Below are positions 54,390 to 63,859 of a stretch of DNA of 64,000 nt, piece after piece. Each line of letters begins with the position of its first letter. Within the stretch, counting starts at the first letter, position 1. A program made the translations under genes and the position numbers. Below the pieces are notes generated by a model that worked only from the letters and a program-made list of their open reading frames with translations, was not told the origin of the DNA and ran no database searches. Source of the DNA: Spirochaetota bacterium (GTDB taxonomy: Bacteria > Spirochaetota > UBA4802 > UBA5368); contig DATIKU010000002.1 in the NCBI GenBank assembly GCA_035477215.1, positions 32,838 through 96,837 on the forward strand. Reading direction: 5' to 3'.

Positions 54390-55462
54390 AGCTCGAACGA
54401 CTTGGATGGAGTGACTTTTTCGAGGCGCAGTTCGCGCCGCTTAAAGGCTCGGGGCTTTTGCCCGCCAGGGTGACGGCCGAGGCCGGCCCCGTTTACATGG
54501 TGGAGACCGAGGAGGGCCCCGCGACGGCGCAGGTGTCCGGGCGCTTTCAGTACGTCGCCTGCGGCCGCGCCGATTTCCCGGCGACGGGCGACTGGGTGCT
54601 CGCGCGCGTCGAGGGTGATCTATTGATGATAGAGCGTGTGCTGGAACGTAAAAGCCGCTTTTCGCGAACAGCGGCCGGCGGCGGGAGCGACGAACAGGTG
54701 CTGGCCGCGAACGTCGACACCATGTTCGTAACGGCCTCGCTCGAGGGCGGCAGGAACTTCACGGAGCGCGGGCTCGAGCGGTATCTTGTTATGGTGGCCG
54801 ACGGCGGGGCCGCGCCGGTCATCGTGCTCAACAAGTGCGACCTGTGCCCCGCGGACGAAAGGGACGACTTCTCGCGGAGGGTCGCGTCGATCGCGGGGAA
54901 TGTTCCGCTCGTCATACTGAGTGCCCGTACCGGTGAGGGGCTTGATGGTCTCCGGGGGCTCCTTGTCCCCGGCAGGACCGCGGCCTTTACGGGGCCGTCG
55001 GGCGTCGGCAAATCCGCGCTCATCAACGCGCTCCTGGGGCGCGACGCCCAGCATACCGGCGAGGTGCGCGAGGACGACAGGCGGGGCAGGCACACCACGA
55101 CCCGCAGGGAGCTCTTCTTTCTCGAAAACGGGGCGATGGTGATCGATACGCCGGGCCTCCGGGAGCTTCGGCCCTCGGGCGATGCGGGGTCGCTGTTGGC
55201 GGCCTTCCCGGAGATCGCCGGGGCCGCGGCCTTGTGTAAATTCCGGAACTGCGGCCACGCCGACGAACCGGGCTGCGCGGTGCTGAGCATGGTGTCGGAG
55301 GGAGCGATCGCGCACGACCGCTACCAGGCCTATATGTCGCTCGCGCGCGAGATGCGGACAACGGAGGCGCTACGCACGGAGAAGGGCCGGCGCGAGCGGA
55401 AGGCGCGGGACAGGGAGATCGCAAAGCTGGTAAAGGAGTATAACCGGATACACAGGGAGTGA
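54386..55462 (+). CDS. rsgA: ribosome small-subunit GTPase RsgA
   Basis: Circularly permuted GTPase that matures the 30S ribosomal subunit. The 358-residue protein has an N-terminal OB-fold (about residues 20-90). The G4 motif NKCD precedes the P-loop GPSGVGKS and DTPGLRE, the order typical of RsgA, and a C-terminal zinc knuckle follows (CKFRNCGHADEPGC). AAAGGAGG is placed well before the ATG at 54386. Strong frames continue antisense and upstream but are shadows. Confidence 0.96.
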   Translation: MKLERLGWSDFFEAQFAPLKGSGLLPARVTAEAGPVYMVETEEGPATAQVSGRFQYVACGRADFPATGDWVLARVEGDLLMIERVLERKSRFSRTAAGGGSDEQVLAANVDTMFVTASLEGGRNFTERGLERYLVMVADGGAAPVIVLNKCDLCPADERDDFSRRVASIAGNVPLVILSARTGEGLDGLRGLLVPGRTAAFTGPSGVGKSALINALLGRDAQHTGEVREDDRRGRHTTTRRELFFLENGAMVIDTPGLRELRPSGDAGSLLAAFPEIAGAAALCKFRNCGHADEPGCAVLSMVSEGAIAHDRYQAYMSLAREMRTTEALRTEKGRRERKARDREIAKLVKEYNRIHRE

Positions 55463-55469
55463 GGAGGGC

Positions 55470-55490
55470 GGCCACCGGTAGGGGCCGGGC
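55470..55490. repeat. left copy of a dispersed repeat (GGCCACCGGTAGGGGCCGGGC)
   Basis: This 21-base string follows the rsgA stop and is repeated exactly at 57456-57476. The two copies flank the diguanylate cyclase gene. Together with the palindrome at the right copy, this looks like a dispersed element and not a gene part. Confidence 0.65.
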
Positions 55491-55518
55491 CGCCATGCGC
55501 GCATCGTGTCCCGCCGCC

Positions 55519-57393
<1,875 letters not shown>

Positions 57394-57455
57394 CGTGCAA
57401 TTACCCCGACGATGAGGCGGTTTGTAAATCATTTTTCCCGGTGATCAGGCGTTGT

Positions 57456-57494
57456 GGCCACCGGTAGGGGCCGGGCACGCCCGGCCCCTACCGG
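57456..57494. repeat. right copy of the dispersed repeat, a 16-base palindrome
   Basis: CCGGTAGGGGCCGGGC (57461-57476) and its exact inverse (57479-57494) are separated by only two bases, giving a very stable hairpin. The 21-base motif is shared with 55470-55490. It lies just beyond the end of the metallo-beta-lactamase gene and may also stop its transcription. Confidence 0.75.
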
Positions 57495-57516
57495 CGGCCG
57501 CAGGTGGCCGGGCCGT

Positions 57517-58365
57517 TTAAAAATACACCACCAGGTCGTCCTGCGAGTATTTATACAGGTTCTCCTTCAGCCTTTGCGCCATGAAAGGCTTTCCGTGCGC
57601 GGGGAGGATGAACTCGACCTTCATCGAGAGCGCCTTTTCCCATGAGGCGTACGCCAGGCCGACGTTTTCATTAAAGAGCGTGAGGTACTTCGCCCCCGCC
57701 CACAGGAGGAAGCTGGAGGCCATGTCCCCGCAGAAGAGGTATGTGTCCTTATAGATCAGGGAGATGGAGTCGGATGAATGCCCCGGGGTATACAGTACGA
57801 CGGCGGAGAGGCCCACCTCGGCGGGCAGAACGGTTTTCTCCCCTCGCAGGATTATATCCTGTTTACGGACCGTATAGGGCGGAAAGCTGAAGTCCCAGCT
57901 TGGGGTTATCAGCATCTTCAGCCTGAACAGCGTGTAAATGGCCCTGTTGACGATGCCCCCGCCGTTTTTCGTGTTGTTCTCGCCCGCGGCGAGCAGGGGC
58001 ACGCCCGTTTCATGGACGATGACGCGTAACGACGGATTCAGGGTGGTCATCATATTGAGAAAGCCGACATGGTCGTCGTGATGATGGGTGATGAAGACGT
58101 ATCTGATATCCATAACGTCGACGCCGTGTTGTTTGAGGCCCTGTAAAAAGCGGTCGTACTCCTTCGCGTAGCCGTTGTCTATCAGCATGTATCCCTTTTC
58201 CAGCGGGATGAGGAAAACGTTCGTGAATTCCAGGGGGATCACTTTCACCCCGTCGGGCAGGCCGACCGTTTCGTGCCTGTCCGAAAAATACACCGCGCCC
58301 GACACCGCCAGTGAGGCGGCCAGCAGTATCGTGATGATGAGTGTACGACGTTTCTTCATTTTCAT
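57517..58365 (-). CDS. exported metallo-beta-lactamase fold hydrolase
   Basis: The 282-residue protein has a signal peptide or membrane anchor (about residues 6-27). Its metallo-hydrolase core carries HHHDDHVGF (HxHxDH), a later PGHSSDSIS with the next histidine, and CGD and AHGKP with the remaining ligands. It is thus a zinc or iron hydrolase of unknown substrate; the family includes lactonases and glyoxalase II. GGGAG precedes the ATG at 58365. The divergent TetR gene's operator overlaps its promoter. Confidence 0.85.
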   Translation of the reverse strand: MKMKKRRTLIITILLAASLAVSGAVYFSDRHETVGLPDGVKVIPLEFTNVFLIPLEKGYMLIDNGYAKEYDRFLQGLKQHGVDVMDIRYVFITHHHDDHVGFLNMMTTLNPSLRVIVHETGVPLLAAGENNTKNGGGIVNRAIYTLFRLKMLITPSWDFSFPPYTVRKQDIILRGEKTVLPAEVGLSAVVLYTPGHSSDSISLIYKDTYLFCGDMASSFLLWAGAKYLTLFNENVGLAYASWEKALSMKVEFILPAHGKPFMAQRLKENLYKYSQDDLVVYF

Positions 58366-58414
58366 TCTTTTCTCCCTGTATGGTATGATCTTGAAGTAAG
58401 TAGTGTGCACGTTA

Positions 58415-58462
58415 CGTGTTGCCTGTTGAGATCGCCACGTCGCTGCGCTCCTCGCGATGACA
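58415..58462. repeat. dispersed repeat copy 1 (GAGATCGCCACG...GCGATGACA)
   Basis: CGTGTTGCCTGTTGAGATCG at 58415 onwards recurs at 58575-58624 in the same orientation with few changes. It is part of a short intergenic repeat family found in many bacteria. Confidence 0.65.
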
Positions 58463-58506
58463 GGGAGGGTTTGCCATATACCATCGCGGTGTCCCTCGCT
58501 CTATCC

Positions 58507-58549
58507 TGTCATTGCGAGCCCCGGGCCGTATCGGGGCGTGGCAATCTCT
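58507..58549. repeat. dispersed repeat copy 2, inverted
   Basis: GTCATTGCGAGCCCCGGGCC... GCAATCTC is inverted relative to copies 1 and 3 and closely matches 42057-42089 on the other strand. It spans the region between the hydrolase and TetR genes without a gene. Confidence 0.65.
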
Positions 58550-58574
58550 TTACGTACTGAGTTCCATAACCCAA

Positions 58575-58624
58575 CGTGTTGCCTGTTGAGATCGCCACGT
58601 CGGCCTGCGCTCCTTGCGATGACA
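58575..58624. repeat. dispersed repeat copy 3
   Basis: Nearly identical to 58415-58462, with one or two inserted bases in the middle (CGGCC versus CG). It ends 30 bases before the TetR operator, so the operator itself is not repeated. Confidence 0.65.
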
Positions 58625-58648
58625 CTAATATAAATATGCGACAGGTCT

Positions 58649-58677
58649 AATATGTGAAATAAAGTTCACATTGTCAA
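58649..58677 (-). promoter_or_regulatory. promoter of the metallo-hydrolase gene
   Basis: On the minus strand TTGACA (complement at 58672-58677) and CATATT (complement at 58649-58654) lie exactly 17 bases apart. It is the best promoter match in this region and lies inside the TetR inverted repeat. Confidence 0.6.
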
Positions 58678-58699
58678 TAGTAATATGAACTTTATTTCA
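58655..58699. promoter_or_regulatory. TetR-type operator (14-base inverted repeat)
   Basis: TGAAATAAAGTTCA (58655-58668) and its perfect inverse TGAACTTTATTTCA (58686-58699) are separated by 17 bases. One half lies between the -35 and -10 of the leftward promoter. This is a likely binding site of the adjacent TetR protein, which would repress the hydrolase and possibly itself. Confidence 0.75.
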
Positions 58700-58797
58700 T
58701 ATTATGCTTGATTTTTATCTCTTTGTGCCGCAGGCTCGGCGCGTCGTGACGGAGAACCGCCGGCATATCGCCGGCTTCGAACGAAATGGAGAGAAGC

Positions 58798-59436
58798 GTG
58801 TCGGGAGAGAAGGCAAAAGCACGGAAACCGGTCCAGGACCGGGGCATACGGACGAGGGCCGCGATACTCGACTCGGCCAAAGCGCTCTTCGCGGAGAAGG
58901 GCTATCACGGAACCAACTCCAAGGAGATCGCCGCCAGGGCGGGGGTGGCGACCGGCACATTTTACAGCTATTTCGACGAGAAAAAGCCGGTATTCCTGGA
59001 GGTGATCCGCGGGTATTACCACGAAATACAGGACGCGGTCCTCGCCGACGGCGCGCTTGAGATATACTCAATGCCCGTCCGCACCAAAGCCGATCTCAAG
59101 AAGCTGGTGCGCGAGCTCATACGCGCGCTGTATGCGGCGCACACCCTGTCCCCTGAGCTTCACCGCGAGATCACGGCGATGACATACAGCGACCCCGAGG
59201 TCGAGCGGCTGATCAGGGAAGAGGTGGGCAAAACGATCGCGCTGGTCGGCGCGCTTCTTTCGAAGGTGTCGGACAGGCTTGCCGTCAGCGACGTTGAGGC
59301 CGCCGTGGAGGTGGTGGTCCACTCGGCCGAGGAGGTCATACACCGGCTGCGCATGTTCGAGCACAATGCCGCCGACGAGAGGGTGCTCGGCGAGCTTGAG
59401 GATATGATTTACCGGTATTTGTTTGTGAAGGGGTGA
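58798..59436 (+). CDS. TetR-family repressor
   Basis: The 212-residue protein has the TetR DNA-binding helix-turn-helix: AILDSAKALFAEKGYHGTNS and ARAGVATGTFYSYFDEK, ahead of a ligand-binding C-terminus. The start is a GTG at 58798 with GGAGAG just before it; an ATG four codons earlier lacks a ribosome site. It is divergent from the metallo-hydrolase, and the 14-base inverted repeat between them is its probable operator. The inducer is unknown. Confidence 0.9.
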   Translation: MSGEKAKARKPVQDRGIRTRAAILDSAKALFAEKGYHGTNSKEIAARAGVATGTFYSYFDEKKPVFLEVIRGYYHEIQDAVLADGALEIYSMPVRTKADLKKLVRELIRALYAAHTLSPELHREITAMTYSDPEVERLIREEVGKTIALVGALLSKVSDRLAVSDVEAAVEVVVHSAEEVIHRLRMFEHNAADERVLGELEDMIYRYLFVKG

Positions 59437-59459
59437 TGGGCGGCGCGGACGGCTGAATC

Positions 59460-59657
59460 GTGCCCACCGCCATCCACCCGGTCTGCTTCGCGCTTGGTTC
59501 CATTACCAGGAAGCCCGGCATCAAAAACAACACGACCACGGCCCGCGACTACATTAAAATTACGATCCTCTTCGATCACGACGTTGTCGACGGCGCCCCC
59601 GCGGCCCGTTTTACCTCGCGCCTGGTCGATCTTATCGAAAGCGGCTATGGATTATGA
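59460..59657 (+). pseudogene. C-terminal fragment of an E2-type acyltransferase gene
   Basis: The 65-residue frame reads like the end of a 2-oxoacid dehydrogenase acyltransferase: ITRKPGI, then the catalytic-type motif FDHDVVDGAPAARF, ending LVDLIESGYGL. The remaining two-thirds of the enzyme are absent, with an in-frame stop just upstream (TGA near 59452). It is therefore a remnant, the break being close to the TetR gene's end. The last 18 residues are copied at the right edge of the window. Confidence 0.7.
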
Positions 59658-59740
59658 CGCTCGTGGCGTAAGCCCCTCGCTTTAAAATAGCGTATAACTC
59701 CAGCACCGAAAGTTCACTCCCTACAATCGCCCCCTCTCCC
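59600..59740 (+). repeat. 141-base direct repeat, left copy
   Basis: This segment matches 63860-64000 with only three changes (two near 59617-59618, one at 59680). It contains the end of the E2 fragment, a short spacer and the start of the palindromic repeat. The right copy runs off the window, so the repeat may be longer. Confidence 0.9.
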
Positions 59741-59770
59741 GCGGGAGAGGGGGCAGGGGGGTGAGGTCGT
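59729..59770. repeat. 26-base perfect palindrome of the REP-like family
   Basis: GCCCCCTCTCCCG and its inverse form a 26-base palindrome (59729-59754), followed by GCAGGGGGGTGAGG. The consensus matches the two units at 26164-26280. A second GGGGGGTGAGGTCG lies at 59811-59824, probably a degenerate copy. Confidence 0.75.
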
Positions 59771-59852
59771 TAAGGAACACGCCGCGATGAACCCGTCGAA
59801 GCGGGGCCGGGGGGTGAGGTCGCCGCTCACAGCACGCCGGCACGGGAAAGCG

Positions 59853-61133
59853 TCACGAAACGAACTCCAGCACCGCCTCCGCGCCGCCGCCCTCGCGGTT
59901 GCGCACAACGATACGTCCGCCGTGGGCCTCCATGATCCGCGCGCAGATGTGCAGCCCCAGCCCGTACCCTCCGGTCTCGCGCGAGCGCGAGCGGTCCACC
60001 CTGTAGAAGGGCTCGAACACGCGCGAAAGCTCCTCCTCGGGAATGCCGCTCCCGCGGTCGCGTACCGTCACGACAGCTCCCGCGCCAAAGCCGCGCGCGC
60101 TCACCTCGACGGCAGTCCCCTCGGGCGAAAATTTCAGGGCGTTGCCGAGAATGTTCCGCAGCACTATCAGCACCCGCTTGCGGTCGGCGTTGATGAAAAG
60201 CGGCCCGACCGGAAGATCCATCGAGACAGCGTCCGCCATCGCGCCGAACTCGCGGATCGATACGTCGAGCGCTTCTTTAAGGTCCATGCGCTCGCGGCGC
60301 GGCGCGCCCTCGGGGCGTTCCAGCCGCTGGGTCTCCAGCAGTTCGCCGATCATCGCGTCGATCGCGGCAACGTCCTCCAGAACGCTCCGCCGGCCCGCCA
60401 CCTCGGGCATGAGCTCGAGCGCCACGCGCATGCGGGTGAGCGGAGAGCGAAGCTCGTGGCTCACGTCGCGGAGCAACTGCTCGCGCGAGGCGAGCATGGC
60501 GCTCACACGCTCGTTCATAGCGTTAAACGACGCTGTGAGCTCGCCCAGCTCGTCGGACGGGCCGGCGGGCACGCGGTGAGACAGGTTCCCCGCTGCGGTC
60601 TGTTTCACGCCGTCGGCGAGCAGGCGTATTGGCGAAAGCAACCGGCGGATGAGAAAATAGGCCACTATCATCACCGTGCTCACCAGGCCCAGGAAAAGAT
60701 AGAGAATGAGGCCGCCGCCCTCGGGGATGTCGCGCGCGCTTCCCCAGAAGCGATAGCGCACGCCCTCGCGCTCGGTCTCGTAGACGTACGTGCCCCTGTC
60801 CCAGCCGAAGCTGCCGCGCGGCGTGCGGTGCGACGGGTGTTTATGTTTCGACGGCTCCGGCGGTGGAGCCGTCGCCCAGCTGACGCCCGTTCCCTCCACC
60901 GCGATATTCATGGTGGTCTCGCGAGCGAGGCGCAGGGCCTCCCGGTGGTCGGGCGGTGTGCCCATATCGCGGATCATGTAGTCCGCGTAGGCATCCATGT
61001 TTTTAAGAAAGCTGTCGCGCCGGTTGAAGCGGAACTGCGAGCCGAAATAGGCGCCGATGAGCAGGTTGATGAGGAGCGCCGTCGCCACGATGATGCCGAA
61101 GAGCTTGGTGAAGATGGAGAGTTTAAGTTTCAT
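59853..61133 (-). CDS. sensor histidine kinase, CpxA-like
   Basis: The 426-residue protein has two membrane helices (about residues 8-30 and 142-165) around a periplasmic domain of roughly 110 residues. That domain contains a His-rich segment SKHKHPSHR. A HAMP linker, the phosphoacceptor His in DVSHELRSPLTRMR, and ATPase boxes (NILGNAL, DRGSGIP, GYGLGLH) follow. It is probably partner of the next-gene regulator. The trio with a Spy-like lipoprotein mimics CpxA-CpxR-CpxP, an envelope-stress system. The His-rich loop could sense metal or pH (inference). Confidence 0.92.
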   Translation of the reverse strand: MKLKLSIFTKLFGIIVATALLINLLIGAYFGSQFRFNRRDSFLKNMDAYADYMIRDMGTPPDHREALRLARETTMNIAVEGTGVSWATAPPPEPSKHKHPSHRTPRGSFGWDRGTYVYETEREGVRYRFWGSARDIPEGGGLILYLFLGLVSTVMIVAYFLIRRLLSPIRLLADGVKQTAAGNLSHRVPAGPSDELGELTASFNAMNERVSAMLASREQLLRDVSHELRSPLTRMRVALELMPEVAGRRSVLEDVAAIDAMIGELLETQRLERPEGAPRRERMDLKEALDVSIREFGAMADAVSMDLPVGPLFINADRKRVLIVLRNILGNALKFSPEGTAVEVSARGFGAGAVVTVRDRGSGIPEEELSRVFEPFYRVDRSRSRETGGYGLGLHICARIMEAHGGRIVVRNREGGGAEAVLEFVS

Positions 61134-61144
61134 GCGCGCCCCCG

Positions 61145-61819
61145 TCAGGCCGTAAAGGCGTAGCCCGTGCCGCGCACGGTCGTGATGTAGCGCGGCTTCC
61201 GGGGATCGTCGCCCAGCTTCTGACGCAGGCGGCTAATCAGCACGTCGATGGAGCGGTCAAAGGAGTCGTCGTCGAGTCCCTTGAGGCGCTCGAAGATGAG
61301 ATCGCGCGAGAGCACCACGCCGCGGTTGCGCGCGAGCAGCGAGAGGAGCGCGAACTCCATCGAGGTGAGCGCCACCTCGGCGCCGTCAAGGCGGACGCGC
61401 CGCCGGTCGAAGTCCACCTCAAGCGCCTCCGCGCGGAACACGCGCCCGGGCGCATCTTTATGGCCGCGGCGCAACACCGACTGCATGCGCGCCACCAGCT
61501 CGCGCGGCTCGAAGGGCTTGGGGAGATAGTCGTCGGCTCCCATCTCCAGCCCCACCACGCGGTCGGTCACCTCGCCGCGCGCGGTGAGCATGATGATGGG
61601 AACCGAATGCGATTTCCGAATCTCGCGGCACAGGGTGAAGCCGTCCGTCCCCGGGAGCATCACGTCGAGGATGATGATGTCGGGAAGCTCCCGGCCGATC
61701 TCCTCGAGCCCCGCCCCGGGCGTCGTCGCGGTCCGAACGGCGAATTCGAAGCGCGACAGGTACTCCGAGAGGAGCGCGCAGAGCTTGCGGTCGTCGTCGA
61801 TGACGAGGACGGACGTCAC
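61145..61819 (-). CDS. response regulator, OmpR/CpxR type
   Basis: The 224-residue protein has a receiver domain (VIDDDRKLC, phosphoacceptor aspartate in IILDVMLPGTDG, Lys in LPKPFEP). Its winged-helix DNA-binding C-terminus carries RLDGAEVALTSMEFALLSL and RGTGYAF. The start is a GTG at 61819, with AAGGAG overlapping the end of the Spy-like gene. Four bases separate it from that gene and 11 from the kinase, so they form one operon. Confidence 0.94.
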   Translation of the reverse strand: MTSVLVIDDDRKLCALLSEYLSRFEFAVRTATTPGAGLEEIGRELPDIIILDVMLPGTDGFTLCREIRKSHSVPIIMLTARGEVTDRVVGLEMGADDYLPKPFEPRELVARMQSVLRRGHKDAPGRVFRAEALEVDFDRRRVRLDGAEVALTSMEFALLSLLARNRGVVLSRDLIFERLKGLDDDSFDRSIDVLISRLRQKLGDDPRKPRYITTVRGTGYAFTA

Positions 61820-61823
61820 GGGA

Positions 61824-62261
61824 CTACTCCTTCCAGCGCGCGTGATGTTCTTCCATGAGCGAGGCGAGCTTCGAGCGCTGCTCGGGCGTCAGCATGGCAT
61901 GGAACTCCACGATCTTGTCGACGATAAAGGGCCGCAGGCGCTTCATGGCGGCCTCGCGTGTATCCAGGAGCCGGTTGATGGCGGCCGCTTCCAGCTTGTC
62001 GCTCTTCACCAGGGCGATCGCCTCGGTCCCCATCTTCTTATGCGTGGCACGCTCCTCCTTGAACTTCGCGAGCACCTCCACCTTGATGCCGTCGAGCTTC
62101 GCCTTCTGCTCCTTCGTGAGATCGAGCTTCGACGAGATCTTCTTTACCGCCCAGTCTGCGCGCTTCTCGGGGCTCGGCCTGCAACTGCCGCAGCCGGTCG
62201 CCACCAGCGCCGCCACGGCCACGGCGGCCGCCGCCACAATCGCGTTACGTTTTACGTTCAT
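61824..62261 (-). CDS. Spy/CpxP-like periplasmic lipoprotein
   Basis: The 145-residue protein has a lipoprotein signal with lipobox VATGC (Cys near residue 24). It is then all alpha-helical, with two copies of the LTxxQ motif typical of CpxP/Spy: LDLTKEQKAKL and LTPEQRSKLASL. Such proteins bind misfolded proteins and, as CpxP, the kinase sensor domain. It is first in the operon, consistent with being both target and damper of the system. GAGGAGG precedes the ATG. Confidence 0.88.
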   Translation of the reverse strand: MNVKRNAIVAAAAVAVAALVATGCGSCRPSPEKRADWAVKKISSKLDLTKEQKAKLDGIKVEVLAKFKEERATHKKMGTEAIALVKSDKLEAAAINRLLDTREAAMKRLRPFIVDKIVEFHAMLTPEQRSKLASLMEEHHARWKE

Positions 62262-62276
62262 CGTACATTCCTCCTC

Positions 62277-62300
62277 TGTGGGTTGGTTTAGATACCCACA
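62277..62300 (-). promoter_or_regulatory. 7-base inverted repeat upstream of the Spy-like gene
   Basis: TGTGGGT and ACCCACA (ten bases apart) could form a hairpin in the leader or be a regulator site. A degenerate form recurs next to the Spy remnant at 63829-63852. Confidence 0.35.
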
Positions 62301-62379
62301 ACATCGCGCGGCCGCGTAACGGGGTGATGTCCGATTGTAACGAAATGTTTCATTTTGATTTTTTTTCCCGGTATCGGGA

Positions 62380-63456
62380 TCATTCCACCGGCAATCCGTT
62401 GATCCTTCTTGCCAGGTTTTTCGCGAAATTCGCGGTGCCCGCGTCCAGGTCGTTTAACGATGCCACGGTTTCCCTGTGGGCGAACTCGGCCACTCCTTTC
62501 TCCACGTCGATAATGCGCCCGTTTATGAAAACTTTGTTCTTCCACACCTCGACGCTACCCACAAGCATCTTCCTGGCGGACAGTAGTTTTCCCACCTGGA
62601 CGGCGCACGAGGTGTCCGTGCAGCCGGTCATGGAGAAGGCCTGTTCCTTCAGGATCGCGTCCATGGCCGAGCGCTCGATGACCTGGAACTGGCCCGTGTT
62701 GATGAGCTCGGTGCGCAGCCATTCGCTCACCTTCCGCGCCTCCTGGTACGAGACGCCGTCGGCCTTGAAATCGATCACGGCTATGAGGCTCGCGCTGCCG
62801 CTCCTGATCACGGGTATGCTTTTTACGGCGGCCGCTTTAATCGATCCCCTGTCGGTGCCGAGCCGCTGGAGAAGCTTTATGCCGTAGCTGGTCTGTCTTC
62901 TCAGGGTGGTATGGTCGAATCCGAAACCGAAATCGACCCGTGAATACGCCTCCAGGCCCACGATGGCGCGGTCGACATCGGCGCCCTTTTCGTAAAGAAA
63001 CAGGACCGTCTGGATGTGCCCGTAATAGGCGGCCCAGCCGAGGGAGGTGATGCCGGCACACCCGACAAGGCACGGGGTGGACTCGGCCTCGATGTTGGCC
63101 CCTTTTTCCAGAAAGAGCTTTACGAGTTCGGTCCTGCCGCGTTCCGCGGCGATTATCAGGGCCGTTTTGCCGTTCGGCCCGGAGGCTTCGTTGATGTTGG
63201 CTCCCTGGTTGAGCAGTTCCACAACGCCGTTTACATCGCCATCTCTCGTTTTCTGCTGAAGCGGCGATGTCGCGCAGCCTGCAACAATTACGACGGTCAG
63301 CAGAAGCGGAGAAACAAGTGCGACCGTGGTTTTCCGCGCCGTCGATAAGTGTACGAATACTTCCGTAACCTTCCAGTCGAGTCTCTTTTCCACTTCTGTC
63401 TCCTTGTTGTCTATGCCATGTGTAATGGTCACGGTATTTTTATGTAAACTGTTCAT
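62380..63456 (-). CDS. ankyrin-repeat lipoprotein with LpoB/CsgG-like domain
   Basis: The 358-residue protein has a long N-terminal leader ending in a lipobox (VIVAGC, Cys near residue 61). Ankyrin repeats follow (about 75-165; NGKTALIIAAERGRTELVKL and TSLGWAAYYGHIQTV). A C-terminal domain (about 235-350) resembles LpoB/CsgG: IAVIDFKADGVSYQEARK, then QVIERSAMDAILKEQ. This unusual combination may anchor a peptidoglycan-synthase activator-like domain in the envelope. The very long leader before the signal suggests a later start, but no alternative codon is clear. The gene sits inside the duplicated region. Confidence 0.75.
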   Translation of the reverse strand: MNSLHKNTVTITHGIDNKETEVEKRLDWKVTEVFVHLSTARKTTVALVSPLLLTVVIVAGCATSPLQQKTRDGDVNGVVELLNQGANINEASGPNGKTALIIAAERGRTELVKLFLEKGANIEAESTPCLVGCAGITSLGWAAYYGHIQTVLFLYEKGADVDRAIVGLEAYSRVDFGFGFDHTTLRRQTSYGIKLLQRLGTDRGSIKAAAVKSIPVIRSGSASLIAVIDFKADGVSYQEARKVSEWLRTELINTGQFQVIERSAMDAILKEQAFSMTGCTDTSCAVQVGKLLSARKMLVGSVEVWKNKVFINGRIIDVEKGVAEFAHRETVASLNDLDAGTANFAKNLARRINGLPVE

Positions 63457-63739
63457 GCGATTTCGCTGATGGAGTTGAGGGAAGAGAGATACGGCGGTGG
63501 GAAACGAGAAGCCGGAAAGACGGTTTCGGACAGATCATACAATGCCTCCCGTGAGGGCGGAAACGGATTTCCCCGAACCGCCAGGAGGGTTGCCGTACCG
63601 TCATGACCGTGATTTGCGTCAAACTGTGTCGGAAAACGCTGATGTTTATATAAATAACGCTCTGGCAGAAAAACGATATATGGAACAAATAATTGTCAAG
63701 CTTTTTTCGGGATGTGTGTAGCGTCCGAGTGAAGCCATA

Positions 63740-63814
63740 TCCGCGCTTCCCGGGGCCCGGCCCGCGGTTTCCGCAAGCAGCCGCCGTGAGGACCGCGTCA
63801 GGTTTAGGGTCCAT
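63740..63814 (-). pseudogene. decayed start of a second Spy-like gene
   Basis: The frame beginning at 63814 reads MDPKPDAVLTAAACGNRG, which aligns with the first part of the Spy-like protein (MNVKRNAIVAAAAVAV ... CGSCRPSPEKR) with gaps. Upstream, CATCGTACATTCCTCCTC is identical in both. The remainder beyond about 25 residues is unrelated, so this is a truncated remnant. Confidence 0.65.
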
Positions 63815-63859
63815 CGTACATTCCTCCTCCGTTGGGTGGATTGTATGCTCACATCATCA

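Noticed and set aside
62350..62395. Hairpin with adjoining T/A run near the ankyrin gene end
   Set aside because: The T-run is on the wrong side of the stem for either gene direction.
63440..63814. 124-residue minus-strand frame at the right end
   Set aside because: Only its first 25 residues match the Spy-like protein; the remainder is AT-rich sequence without coding character, so it is treated as a remnant.
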